Shown here: piece after piece, positions 47,913-58,334 of the stretch
Layout of the letters: every line of letters begins with the position of its first letter
Position numbering within the stretch: position 1 is the stretch's first letter
From: Zygnema cylindricum
Taxonomy: Eukaryota > Streptophyta > Zygnematophyceae > Zygnematales > Zygnemataceae
Assembly (NCBI GenBank): GCA_037447655.1
Contig: JBBHKE010003455.1
Location: 215,453 to 279,452, forward strand
DNA length: 64,000 nucleotides
Direction: 5' to 3'
Program-made: the position numbers and the translations under genes
Notes under the pieces: generated by a model
What the model saw: the letters and a program-made list of their open reading frames with translations, nothing else
The model's database searches: none
Told to the model about the DNA's origin: nothing

Positions 47913-50038
47913 ATCTACTCTAAAATGTGCAACAAAGAAAACATAAACGAAGATCCTCTCATCTACTCTAAAATGTGCAATGTGTTGTAGATAAGCAGGA
48001 AGGGGGATGGTTTCCCATAGGCCCACCATGGATAATTTTCATTTTGGAAGATAGAAGTCCTGTTGTGCCTGCAAGTGGAAGTGTAAGTGATGTACTTGGA
48101 GTTGCAAAGGCAGTTACCAGGAAACTGCGTCCTAAGTCACCTCTTTACAATTTTGTGAATGGTAAAAAAAATCCAAAAATCCAACACGAAGGCATCGAGA
48201 AAGTGCTTCCCTTGCTGACTTTAGGGAAGAGGAAGAGGGAAAACTCGTTGACTTCTCCTCACTCCGTAGGAGGTGATAATAGGAAGGGGAAGAGGAAAAA
48301 AATAGATCACTTACCAAAGCGACCCATAACTTTGAGGAAACCAACTATCGGGGATATTATTGAAGTCAAGATCGAGAACGGGTAAGACCACTTTTATTGA
48401 GTGTTTTAATTTCTTGCAGTCATGTGGGAATGCCAGTTGTAGGTAGTTTGGCACGTGAACTGTTTATTTTTTTGTACACTCTTAACAATTCTTGTGGTTC
48501 TTAGTTGGTCCGACTAAATTTATTTGCTGTACTTGAGGAACCAGGCGGTGGGAAACCGTCGTCACGAGTGTTTCAAGATCGAGAGTTCACTTCCAGGGCA
48601 TTGGTGAGTTAGTCTCACAAATGGACATATGTGATGGTTGTTTTTCAAGATTTGAAGTGTTTGAGAATTTCTAGTTTATATTGCATGGCATATAGGTTTT
48701 TGAATGAACAAGCCAACAAGCCAGTTTATGCCCTGTCTTTATTTGCATTTGGTGGGATTTTTTTTTGTATTTCTTGCAGGAGAACCTCTGTGCAGTTCCG
48801 TGCCCCTAGGAAGTGCTCGGCCATGCCTGGTGTTCGAAAATGGGTTTTGGGTAGTCAACAAGCTGGATTTAGTGAGTGACTCCACCCAATTTTTTTTTTT
48901 TGTATTTAGTTGAGAAAGCTGTGACATCCCTTGTTAGAAAGGTTATAGTGTTGTTTGTTGATTATGCTTTTCAAAAAAGTATTGTAAGGTGTAATTTTCC
49001 ATGCGCTGAATCTGGCAAGAAATCCGTTTTTTGTACAATTACTCCGCTTCAGCATTTGTTTTTGTTGCCTAATCCTCTAACCCTTGCCTTTTTTGGAGTC
49101 ACAGCCAGAGCCGTCAGACGAGGAGTCGGAGTCGTCGGACGAGGAGGAGCCAAAAGTGAGCTCCAGTCACTGAAAAGTACCTGGCCCTCATAGTGATTCG
49201 GAATCTAAAGGGCACCAGTCCACCATTAAAGAGATGTCGAATCTGTTCAGTTGTTTTCTTAAGAAAATAACGGACTTCTAAGAGGGTTAAGAGAGTGAAC
49301 TTGCTTTTTTTTTAAGAACACCTCCTTGAGGATTAAACCAAGACAATCGATTTTACGGAGTAGAAACTATTTGAGGTGGTGTTGCCAACGTCTCTTTTTT
49401 ACAAGCTTAACATTGTTAACTTGACATACGTGCTTTGAACCACAATTTGTGTGATCCACACTATGCGCAAGCTAAGCAACCTAGATTTGTTGAAGAAAAC
49501 TAAACCAAAACTGATTTTGCACAAGCATGACTTTGATGTTTTTGAATGTTTTTCCCTGAGAATTTTACAACTTACATTAGCATGGAATAGCTATACCAAC
49601 TCCAGAAAAACATATCAGGAAAAAGTGCTTCATCCAGACGATAAGCAACCGAGCCTCGGTCTAGGGCACATTCTCAAACAAACAACACCATTTGAATTTG
49701 ATCACTATGTTCTTTCCCATACTGAATGTGATTAGGGTAAACAGTACAAACTGGAATTGTCGTGAACAAATAGAGACTCCAGGGCATTCTGAAGAATATT
49801 CAGTTAACATAAGGATTGACATTGTTATAACAATTATCTTAGTCTTGCCGAGGAATTAGCTAAAGAAGTAAAACCTAAAAGAAATAAAACACCGTCACGG
49901 TGAGACCAAAATCACACCAATATTGGTGCATGGATCGAGCAATTCCTTATACTCGAACCCCATCACTTGCTCACTACCAATCACATTGCTTTGGAACATG
50001 CTGCTATAAAGAATACCAAAAAATATGCTCGCGATAAG

Positions 50039-50464
50039 TTAGAGTAATGAACGCTAATTTATGTGATAGAGTTGTTTCAACTATGAAGTTTACTTTAATT
50101 TATTTAAGTACTCTAATTTGGCACGCTAATATCCTCTACTGTAAATAAGGTATCCATACAAAATTTGGCAAAACATACAATTTATTGTCACTATGAGGTT
50201 TGCACTACGCGGTTTGTTAAAACGCAGTTACATGATAGCGGCCTGTATTAAATCATTATTTGTACTTTTTTACTTAATAAAGTACAATTTTGCACGGTCG
50301 GAGGTCGTCCGTGCTCCACACTATTTAAAACGAACCTATATTAGAATTAAAAACTCTAATTAAACTTTATCCTTAATAGAATAATGAAAAAATTAGAGTC
50401 ATTTACTCTATTTCATGTGATAGAGTCAAAATTTTGAGCGACCGAATTAGATAATTTACTCTAA
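50039..50464. mobile_element. AT-rich TIR element (MITE candidate) at duplication breakpoint
   Basis: Begins TTAGAGTAATGAACGCTAA and ends AATTTACTCTAA, giving a perfect 9-bp terminal inverted repeat (TTAGAGTAA). Internal sequence repeats the motif (AATTAGAGTCATTTACTCTA, TGTGATAGAGT twice). It starts exactly where homology to HOS1 copy 1 stops. No coding capacity. Confidence 0.55.
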
Positions 50465-50474
50465 TTACGATTCA

Positions 50475-51450
50475 CGGTGTACTGTATTAAACTATACTGT
50501 AGTCTGCACTATTATCACCGCTACGCTTTTAATACATTAAAGTCAATTCGAAAACTGTACCCTGGTGGAAACATTCCACCGACAACTGATTTCAACCGGA
50601 TGCAACTTACTTTGTTACTTCCACCTTTGTATCGTGACCGTATATTTCATCCGAGTCGAACGTTCGACGTATATGTGCTTTTTCCTTTTTCCGTCTGTTT
50701 TGAAGTCTCCTTGATTTTCGCGTTAGGAGATTTCATACACGAAGCTTCTTTTCGAAATCTCTTTTGTTACGCCACGTGTACAAAGTGACTTTATTTCTAC
50801 TGTCACTCTATTTCCTATTGCTACCTTTTCAAACTTTCGGCCGAGCCCTACGACTCCTTCCCTACAAGATCTAAAGGTCGTAAAACAACAGTCCCCAGTC
50901 AATCCCTCAAGATTACCATCCCGAACGCGACCACACAAAAACACGACGAGAGAGCCTTTACAAGCTGCTGAATGTAATTTGTCATGTTATGCAGCAAAAT
51001 CGTATACATCAGCAGGCAATCCCTAGTGGCGTATTGGGCGTTGATCGTATGGGACAATGTGACGGGCACCCCTACAGAAGGTTATTGAAAAGCTCTGTAA
51101 GAATCCATGCCTGCGATAAGGATTGCGTGTAGGTGAGCAACACAGGTCAAGGCAGTATGCAGTTCATGAAAAGGATGTTGCAGATCATGACACCTCGGCT
51201 CCAGATCCATGGAGACTATAGGCTAGACAAGGTGTTGCAAAAGTACAACCATGTTTTGCAAACTTAAAAGGTAGTGTTCAAGCTAAAAAATGGATGACGC
51301 GTAGCAGCACAAACATGGTTTGAATGTGCAAAAACATTTGGAAACTGTATATGTGGTTTTGCTTTCGTATACGCATATTGTTAGGTTTTCCCGGGGATAT
51401 TAAACACGTATTCAAGGGAAATCAGATAAAAAGTCTCCAACTTTTTTCGC
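50475..51450 (+). repeat. 1-kb dispersed repeat, copy 2
   Basis: The second copy of 10453-11444, same orientation, with dispersed substitutions. It lacks the left palindrome arm present at copy 1. Confidence 0.85.
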
Positions 51451-51945
51451 TAGTGTTGTGTATTGGTAAAAAACTTATCGCGATAACACCGATATGTCCC
51501 CTAAGGGTATGTCCCCATGTGCATAAGTAAGGGTTTTTTTTCTGTCGTTTTGCTGTAAAACTTAGTGCCGTACTGCCTAAGTTCCAACCGTACGAAGGAA
51601 TCGCAAATTTGTAGAGTACAATTTGCGTCATCCTTGAACTTTCGATGTACAAAATTTTGTCGTCTTGTGTTTTTCGACCCACTTTGACAACAAAAAAAGT
51701 CATCTTCAACCTTATCTTTAAAACACATGCGCGATGTGTTTTAAAACTAGGGATTTTCTATAAACCAATAGGAACATATATTCGCACGTGTCGTAATATT
51801 CGAAAATTTTCATACGATTTCTAAGGACAAATAAAAGTACAGAATTCGCTATTTTTTGTCCGTTTGCATTCTAATACGACAAAGAGAAGTACACAATTTT
51901 TTTGGATTTGTCCGTTTTGGTCCAGTATGTATTTGTTTTTTACAG

Positions 51946-52063
51946 GGGTCTTCAAATTCAGATGCCATTTGACGTCGACCGGACAGGAGTCGCAAAGGCA
52001 AAGCGCCTCGTCTTCAACCGTGAAACGACACAGGCTGGAATGCGCTACGTCTACAATGTCACG
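51946..52063 (+). CDS. Candidate isolated exon, unrecognised
   Basis: Flanked by a good acceptor (GTTTTTTACAG|G) and donor (GTCACG|GTAAGA). One frame reads GLQIQMPFDVDRTGVAKAKR, then LVFNRETTQAGMRYVYNVT, with a higher GC content than its surroundings and no low complexity. A possible next exon (about 52199-52249, GTLENRVRRIRAKTR) is not in matching phase. Copia-3 inserts 30 bases further on. Family not recognised. Confidence 0.35.
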
Positions 52064-52277
52064 GTAAGACATGCGACGTCACAAGCAGTTCCAAAAAATA
52101 TCGTGCGACCACAGATTGTAGACGCTGACAGCCGTCACAGGTATTGTTGACGTATACAATCGTCACATGCGTAAGTTACGATTTCGTTATTACAGACATA
52201 GGGACACTTGAAAACCGGGTCCGGCGGATCCGCGCTAAAACACGAAGTAAGTTCGCTAAGTTACAAGTACATGGGAC

Positions 52278-52835
52278 TGATAGGATCTTACACAAAAATC
52301 AGAGTGCAAGACTACAGCGGAAGCATGCAAAAAAAAAAATTCACACGAGAATGAACTCTCCACGAAAGCCAATATATTTCACGGATATTTTCTTCCATAA
52401 ACGATTAACTTCCTACTCCCTCTAAGCTGCAGTATATAGTACAATTACTGTGACGTCCCTACTTCAAACTACAAATTAACCCAAATCATATAGTGCGCAC
52501 TAAGTGCGTACAAGTCAAATTACCTCAACAACGAAACACAAAGAACTGCCGGTACAACTTACACGTACAACCAAAACAAACTAAAGACAAAACGTACATA
52601 CCATCTATACACTCCAAACGAATCATAACGTGGTATCGTCAAACTGAATCTCTGTGAAACCACGAAAGCTACAATCCACTACACGAATAAGTAAAAATCA
52701 CCCGGGACCACTAACTTAACGTAATGACAAATAAGCCTGCCGCGCGACGGCCGACAACAACTTTGACTGAAAAAAAAAAAAACTAGCTGGCCGCGCGATA
52801 GACCGCGATGGCCGATTACAAACTTTGACTTAACA
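52278..52835 (-). repeat. Copia-3 3' LTR
   Basis: Starts TGATAGGATC and ends TTTGACTTAACA in plus reading. It aligns end to end with 57773-58334 with scattered differences. On the minus strand GAGAGGGGGAT at 52836-52846 is the adjoining polypurine tract. Confidence 0.93.
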
Positions 52836-52859
52836 ATCCCCCTCTCAAACTTGTAATCA

Positions 52860-53395
52860 TCACATCAAACCTAATTTAGGTCTCCCCCTCAAAAGTACAT
52901 CACGAGCCGCGGCTTTTGTCAACATATCCGCGGCTTCCTCCAACGTCGAAACATACAAAAACTCAACTTCCTTTGCTGTGACCAAATCGCGTACGAAGTG
53001 CCACTGAATCCTAATATGTTTTGTCCTTTTGTGAAAGACAAGATTCTTCACCAATGCCATCGAACTCATACTGTCAGAAAATATTTTCATACAGCCTATT
53101 GAAATCCCTAATTCTCCAAGTAGTTCCTTAATCCAAATCGACGCCTTAGACGTTTGACACGCAACCATATACTCTGCTTCGGTTGAAATTAATGCAACAG
53201 TTGGCTGGAGTCGCGAACTCCAAGAAATAGCCGCGCCACCAAAGACAAAAGCATATCCAGACGTTGACTTTCCTGTATCAAAATCTCCACCCAATCTGCG
53301 TCACAATATCCCACGCACTCCAAAGATGTCCGTCCAGATCGGAACAATAAACCAATCTCGACCGTACCTTCAAGGTAACGAAATATCCTCTTCAC
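52860..53395 (-). pseudogene. Copia-3 RNase H region
   Basis: Two overlapping frames (53189-53395 and 52860-53294). They show YLEGTVEIGLLFRSG, GYCDADWVE, then ISWSSRLQPTVALISTEAEY, FSDSMSSMALVKN, HKRTKHI and the terminal EEAADMLTKA. One frameshift between ADW and KSTSGYAF breaks the domain. Confidence 0.9.
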
Positions 53396-53413
53396 GGCCT
53401 CCCAATGAATCTT

Positions 53414-54103
53414 TTAACGAGCCTGACAAAATTGACTCACGACAGAAACCGCAGCCAAAATATCCGGTCGCGTGGCCACACTTAAATACATCAAACTTCT
53501 AACGGCCACACGATAGGGCACGTGGACAGTTTCCTCCTCCTCAAATTTGCGATATTGTAGTTTGGAATCTAGAGGTGTCAAAACCGGCTTAGAATCCAAC
53601 ATAGCAAATTTAGTTAGTACTTCTTTGCAATATTGCGCTTGCGATAATTTAATATCTCCATTATCGTACCTTAAAACTTCCACTCGAAGAATATATCGTA
53701 CGTCCCCCAAATCTGTGACTTTAAAATGTAGACGTAGGTACTCCTTCAATTCCGCGATTCGAGTCAACTTGTCACATATTATCAAGAAATCATCCACGTA
53801 GACAGAAAATATAATTTGATCTTCCCCCTCACCTTTTACGTAAACTCCAGAGTCTGAAACTGTTAGGACGAATCCAAATTCGGTAATGACCTTGTGTAAT
53901 CGTAAATACCAAGTCCGCGGTGCCTGTTTTAGTCCGTACAAGAACTTTCGCAGCCGCCATACCTTCCCCTCCTTCGACACTACTCCCTCCGAAACTTTCA
54001 TATAAACCTCCTCCTCTAAGTCACCATTGAAGAACGCCGTCTCTACGTCTATTTGGTGAATGTGTTTTTTGCCGGGAGCGGCAATAGCAATAATCATCCT
54101 CAA
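53414..54103 (-). pseudogene. Copia-3 reverse transcriptase
   Basis: A 229-codon frame with HQIDVETAFFNGDLEEEVYM, LYGLKQAPRTWY, FSVYVDDFLIICD (catalytic box intact), DLGDVRYILRVEV and LMYLSVATRPDI. The upstream part of RT (54190-54280) is in a different frame and contains stops. Confidence 0.92.
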
Positions 54104-54415
54104 AGAATCAAACTTAACAACCGGTGCATATGTCTCCGTATAATCTATCCCCTCCCTTTGTTGAAAGCCCTTGCAAACTAGCCGATCCTTATGTTTTACT
54201 ACTTCCCCCGATGCACCTGTTATGGTTTAAAAAATCCACTTTGCATCAATAGCCTTTTTACCCTCCGGTAGGCTTACCTCCTCAAATGTTTGGTTGTCGA
54301 TAATAGATTGAAGTTCTCTTTCCCATGCCGGTTTCCAATGCGTCTCCCAATTGCATGATTTTCGTGCTTCCATATACGATTGCGGATCGCCCGGAATATT
54401 ATCGCATAATGATTG

Positions 54416-55627
54416 CTATAAGAGGAAATCATCCTCCCTCTCCCCCGAAATAAAATAATAGGAATTTTCCACATTCCCCTTACCATCAAAAGAAAGACGA
54501 GCCGGTTTCTTACCCCTATTTTCTCGCATACTCCTCCTCGGCTCGAATTCTTTCTCCTCACTCGCCGGATTCTCTTCAATAATATTCGGTGCACTTGATT
54601 TAGAGGACGAAGATTTCCTCGTGTCCGAAGATATTCGGGAATTTTCGCTTCGCGAATCCCCACTAATGTTACCAAAATTTACATTCTCCTCAATTTTACC
54701 TTTCCCCCTCTTAACATTGGAGGTGGATTTCGGCTCAACTTCCGAATCCGAACCCTCTATGTCATTAAGATCACCAATTTCAAATTCTTCATGGAAGTCA
54801 AGATTCAAATGTGGCTTAGCTGATCGAGTGATTGTGGATAATAAGTCCTCGTGAAAATCCACATTCCTCGATTCCTCAATGATATTTCGAATCGGATCAT
54901 AAACTCGATAAAGACTTCTTTTCTCGCTATATCCAAGGAAATAACCACTCCAACTCCTTGATGCAAACTTACCCTTCCTCTTTTGTGCTTGAATATAAAC
55001 CGACGCACGACATCCCCAAATCCGAATGTGGTGTAGGGTAGGCTTTCGCCCATACCACAACTCATACGGAGTTTTATCACCCGAAACCGATGTAATCCTC
55101 CGATTGCAAATATAATTCGCCGTTAAAATTGCATCGCCCCATAAATGAATACTCCTCCCGGATCCGTGTACCATGGATCGTACCATTTCTTGAAGCGTAC
55201 GATTTTTCCTCTCGGCAATGCCATTAGATTCCGGTGAGTAAGATGCGGTATATTGGTGAGAAATTCCCCACTCTTTACAAAAAGGATCAAAAGCAAGAAA
55301 TTCCCCTCCATTATCCGATCTTATAGATTTTAATTTTCTCTCACATTGCCTCTCGGCCATTACATGCCATTCTTGAAAACGTAAAAATGCTTCAAATTTG
55401 TGTTTAAGTAATATTACCCATGTGAATCGAGAAAAGTCGTCCACCACCACCATAATATATTTGTTTCCTCCAATCGTCTCCGGTTTAGCGTCCCCACATA
55501 AATTAATATGCACAAGATCAAGCGGATGCTTAGATCGATGCATTGGATCCTTACCCGGATGTGGCTTTCGGATTTGTCTTCCTTTACTACATCCCTCGCA
55601 CCCGTTAATTTTCTCTCTCGACCCCAA
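54416..55627 (-). pseudogene. Copia-3 integrase
   Basis: A 403-codon frame: CEGCSKGRQIRKPH (second half of the zinc-binding site), the core with VVVDDFSRFTWVILLK, IRSDNGGEFLA and SNGIAERKNRT, then GYFLGYSEK and a Ser/Glu-rich tail. The first half of the zinc-binding region (LTLWHHRMCHTSE) is in the frame at 55639-55947, separated by a stop. Confidence 0.92.
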
Positions 55628-55638
55628 GTCTAATCCCC

Positions 55639-56256
55639 TTACCTTCCATTTTTAATCATCCGTCGTAAACTCGTCTCCGATGTGTGACACATTCGATGGT
55701 GCCACAAGGTTAGATCACCTTTCAATTCGGAAATTTGCGAAATAATGCCATTAGAATTTGGTTGGGATTTCGGCCGACGCCATTTTAGTCGACTATGCAT
55801 AAAATACGTGACCTCTCTTTCACCTATTTGTACACCATCAGATCGTACAATTTTTATTGTGGAATCTCCGTATGCAAGTACACTGCCGCCTGCTCGTTGA
55901 ATCTGCGGTACACAGAGAAGATTCAGTGAACCTTCAGGTAAGTACAAAAAATTAGTTAACTAAGTTTGCGTAACTTTTTCTACCTCGCGTGAGTCAAAAC
56001 TTGGTAAATCCAACCTTACAGTACCCATGGTACTTATCGAAATCACTTCTCCACTTGCGACAGTGATTTGTTTTGGTACCGTGAGTTCGCCAAAATCGTC
56101 AAAGAGTGAAGCGTCGGTACAAACGTGATGTGACGCTCCTGAGTCAATAATCCACTCTTTTTCGTGTAGCGTAAAACCTACCAAAAGATCAAGCGACAGG
56201 TTAAGGGCGGAAAATATTTGTGCTTCGTCGCCTCCCTCAAAGTAATCGTCACCCAT
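55639..56256 (-). pseudogene. Copia-3 protease to integrase N-terminus
   Basis: Two frames: 55960-56256 with EWIIDSGASHHVCTDASLF (aspartic protease core), and 55639-55947 ending LTLWHHRMCHTSETSLRR (integrase HH). They are separated by a short break near 55950. Confidence 0.88.
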
Positions 56257-56259
56257 AAA

Positions 56260-57758
56260 GTGTCCTCCTCCTCTTCCATGGCGGCCTCCGCGGCCACCGC
56301 GGTTGCCAAGACGACCGCGGCCGCGCCCACTGTATCGGCCGCCGCCGTCGCCTCTACCGCCGCGATCTCCTCTTCCACCGCCGCCTTTATTGTCGGCCTT
56401 CGAGTAATATTAGGGTCTTATATGACCCCATTTCCCGCAAAAATGACATTGGCGCTCCTTATGCGGGCAAGAAGCCGCCATATGACCAAGTTTGCCGCAT
56501 TGAAAACATACAATATTGGTCAGATCTGAATATCCGGGCTAAGAAGGAGATCTCTGGCCCTTTCGTGTCTTCTTCCCCCTCCTCCTCTCGGATTTCCCCC
56601 TCTTCTTCCTCCTCTTCCATGCAAATAATTTATATTGGGCGTTTCTAGTGTTATCGCATTGAGAGAACCAGTCGGTTGGGTTCCCCCCGATGAGCTCGGG
56701 CGATTCGCCTCGGTCGATTTAACAAATGTAATGATCGAGTCCAAGGTGTTCGAATCCCTCGATAAGAGGATGTCTTTTAAGTGTATCATTTTCTCCTGTA
56801 AGGCATGGATGAAGACCGATGCTTTATCACTCTCATCGATGAACTTTCCCAAATTTGCGAGTTGCTCGATAATAATGTTGAATCTCTTTGCGGCTTCATC
56901 GATCGACTCACTTGATTTGACCTTAAAAGAGGTATAGTTGGTATAGATGTGTTGCCCCTTATTTTGAAGACTCTTTTCGAAGTGATTCTCAAGAGCCACC
57001 CAACAATCATGGGCAAATCTTCGGGTAAGAAATAAATTGTGATTCGAAGTGCTACATGATTGAAATAAACCGCCGATAGCGGAAAGATTTTTCTTCGTCC
57101 ACACACGATAAGCTCTCCGATCCGAGGTAGGCATCTTGTCCACCCCTTTTACCACCTTCCAAAGCTGTTTCAATTTAAATTGACCTTTGATATATTTCTT
57201 CCATGATTGATTATTTGTCCCAATGAAGGTGACGATCGTGCCGGACATAGATTCAACCGGTTCGTCCCCTTCACTCCAATCATCAAGGTCGGAATCATCA
57301 TCGATGGGAAGTTTTCCCTTTTGAATTAATTCCCTCGTCTCCTCCTCATCTCCTTCACCTCTTTCCGTATCGCCGATACTTTGATCCGGAATCGGATCTC
57401 GGAATAATGGAGATCTAGTAACACGGTTTGCATCGGAGATCCGCTGATCCACATAACGGAAAAGACCATCCATCATTTTTTGTAGACGATCTCCCATCGC
57501 GTCATCTTCCTCATTTTTCCCCTCATTCTCTTTCTTTTGTCTGAACAGATCAATCGGAACGGCTTCCTCAAAAGTTTTGCCGGTGAAAGCAAATGGAGTT
57601 TCTACTTCAGGATCCGACGATGTTTCGGATTCGGTTGGATCCGGAGGTCGAGGGATCAACATTGAAGAAGAAGGCATCATTTGAGTAGGGGTGTTTTTCT
57701 TCTTTCTCCCCATGGCGGCCAAACTAGCCACCCTTCTACACCTCAAAGAAGCACACAA
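56260..57758 (-). pseudogene. Copia-3 gag with zinc knuckles and RGG tail
   Basis: The main frame 56520-57758 (412 codons) has an acidic N-terminal region and the UBN2-type helical core (KGQFKLKQLWKVVKG, DCWVALENHFEKSLQNKG, DEAAKRFNIIIEQLANLG). A frame change follows; the next frame (about 56430-56530) encodes CFQCGKLGHMAASC and CHFCGKWGH, the second knuckle being cut by a stop. Beyond it lies a Gly/Arg-rich stretch (about 56260-56400). Confidence 0.85.
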
Positions 57759-57770
57759 GCTCCGATACCA
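57759..57770 (-). other. Copia-3 primer binding site (tRNA iMet 3' end)
   Basis: On the minus strand TGGTATCGGAGC, two bases after the LTR, differs at one position from TGGTATCAGAGC, the usual plant copia site complementary to the 3' end of initiator tRNA-Met. Confidence 0.9.
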
Positions 57771-57772
57771 CT

Positions 57773-58334
57773 TGATAGGATCTCACACAAAATGCAGAGT
57801 GCAAGATTACAGCAGTAGCATGGAAAAAAAAAATTCACACGAGAATGAAGTGTCCACGAAAACCAATATATTTCACGGACAATATAAAAGATTAACTTCC
57901 TACTCCCTTTAAGCTGCAGTATATAGTAGAGTTACTGTGACGTCACCACTTCAAAATACAAATCAACCCAAATCATATAGTGCGAACTAAATGCATATAA
58001 GTCAAATTACGTCAACAACGAAACACAAAAAACTGCCGGTACAACTCACACGTACAACCAAAATTAACTAAAGACAAAACGTACATACCAACCGTACACT
58101 CCAAACGAAACATAGCGTGGTCTTCGTCAAACTGAATCTCCGCGAAACCACGAAAACTACAATCCACTACACAAATAAATAAAACCACCCGGGACCACTA
58201 ACTTAGCGTAACGACAAATAAACCAGCCGCGCGACAAACCGCGACGACCGACTACAACTTTGACTGAAAAAAAATCAAACTACCTGGCCGCGCGACAGAG
58301 AATGCGACGGCCGATTACAAACTTTGACTTAACA
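57773..58334 (-). repeat. Copia-3 5' LTR
   Basis: Partner of 52278-52835; ends TTTGACTTAACA followed by the GGGAC target duplication. Confidence 0.93.

Larger units (their letters stand above)
40109..49193 (+). pseudogene. HOS1: HOS1-like gene copy 2, 5'-truncated, Copia-2 in intron
   Basis: Retains exons equivalent to copy 1 from the KACELL exon onward: 40109-40558, 40674-40775, 41091-41192, 41341-41437, 47991-48381, 48538-48603, 48780-48871, 49105-49193. The RING and N-terminal exons are missing. The first exons encode the same 150 residues as copy 1. All listed exons join in phase with no stop; the 47991-48381 exon lacks the 16-bp duplication that frameshifts copy 1. The intron at 41438-47990 carries Copia-2 in antisense orientation, which could still be spliced out. 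Without an obvious promoter or start it is best called a truncated copy, though a chimeric transcript from the upstream gene at 36-39 kb cannot be excluded. Confidence 0.82.
40050..50038 (+). repeat. Segmental duplication H, copy 2 (split by Copia-2)
   Basis: The second copy of 18376-21916. It is interrupted by Copia-2 (41522-47912) with the ATCTA target duplication. About 48 bases of the flank (CAACAAAGAAAACATAAACG…) are repeated next to the right insertion junction, and an intron holds a 33-bp local duplication near 41265-41310. The right end of homology coincides with the start of a TIR element at 50039. Confidence 0.95.
52278..58334 (-). mobile_element. Copia-3, Ty1/copia LTR retrotransposon
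   Basis: A full-length minus-strand element: LTRs 52278-52835 and 57773-58334, target duplication GGGAC (52273-52277 and 58335-58339), a classical 3'-end initiator tRNA-Met primer site and a polypurine tract. Gag carries paired zinc knuckles and an RGG-rich tail, followed by protease, integrase, RT and RNase H in several frames. It is of a different family from Copia-1 and Copia-2 by LTR, gag and primer site. Confidence 0.95.
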
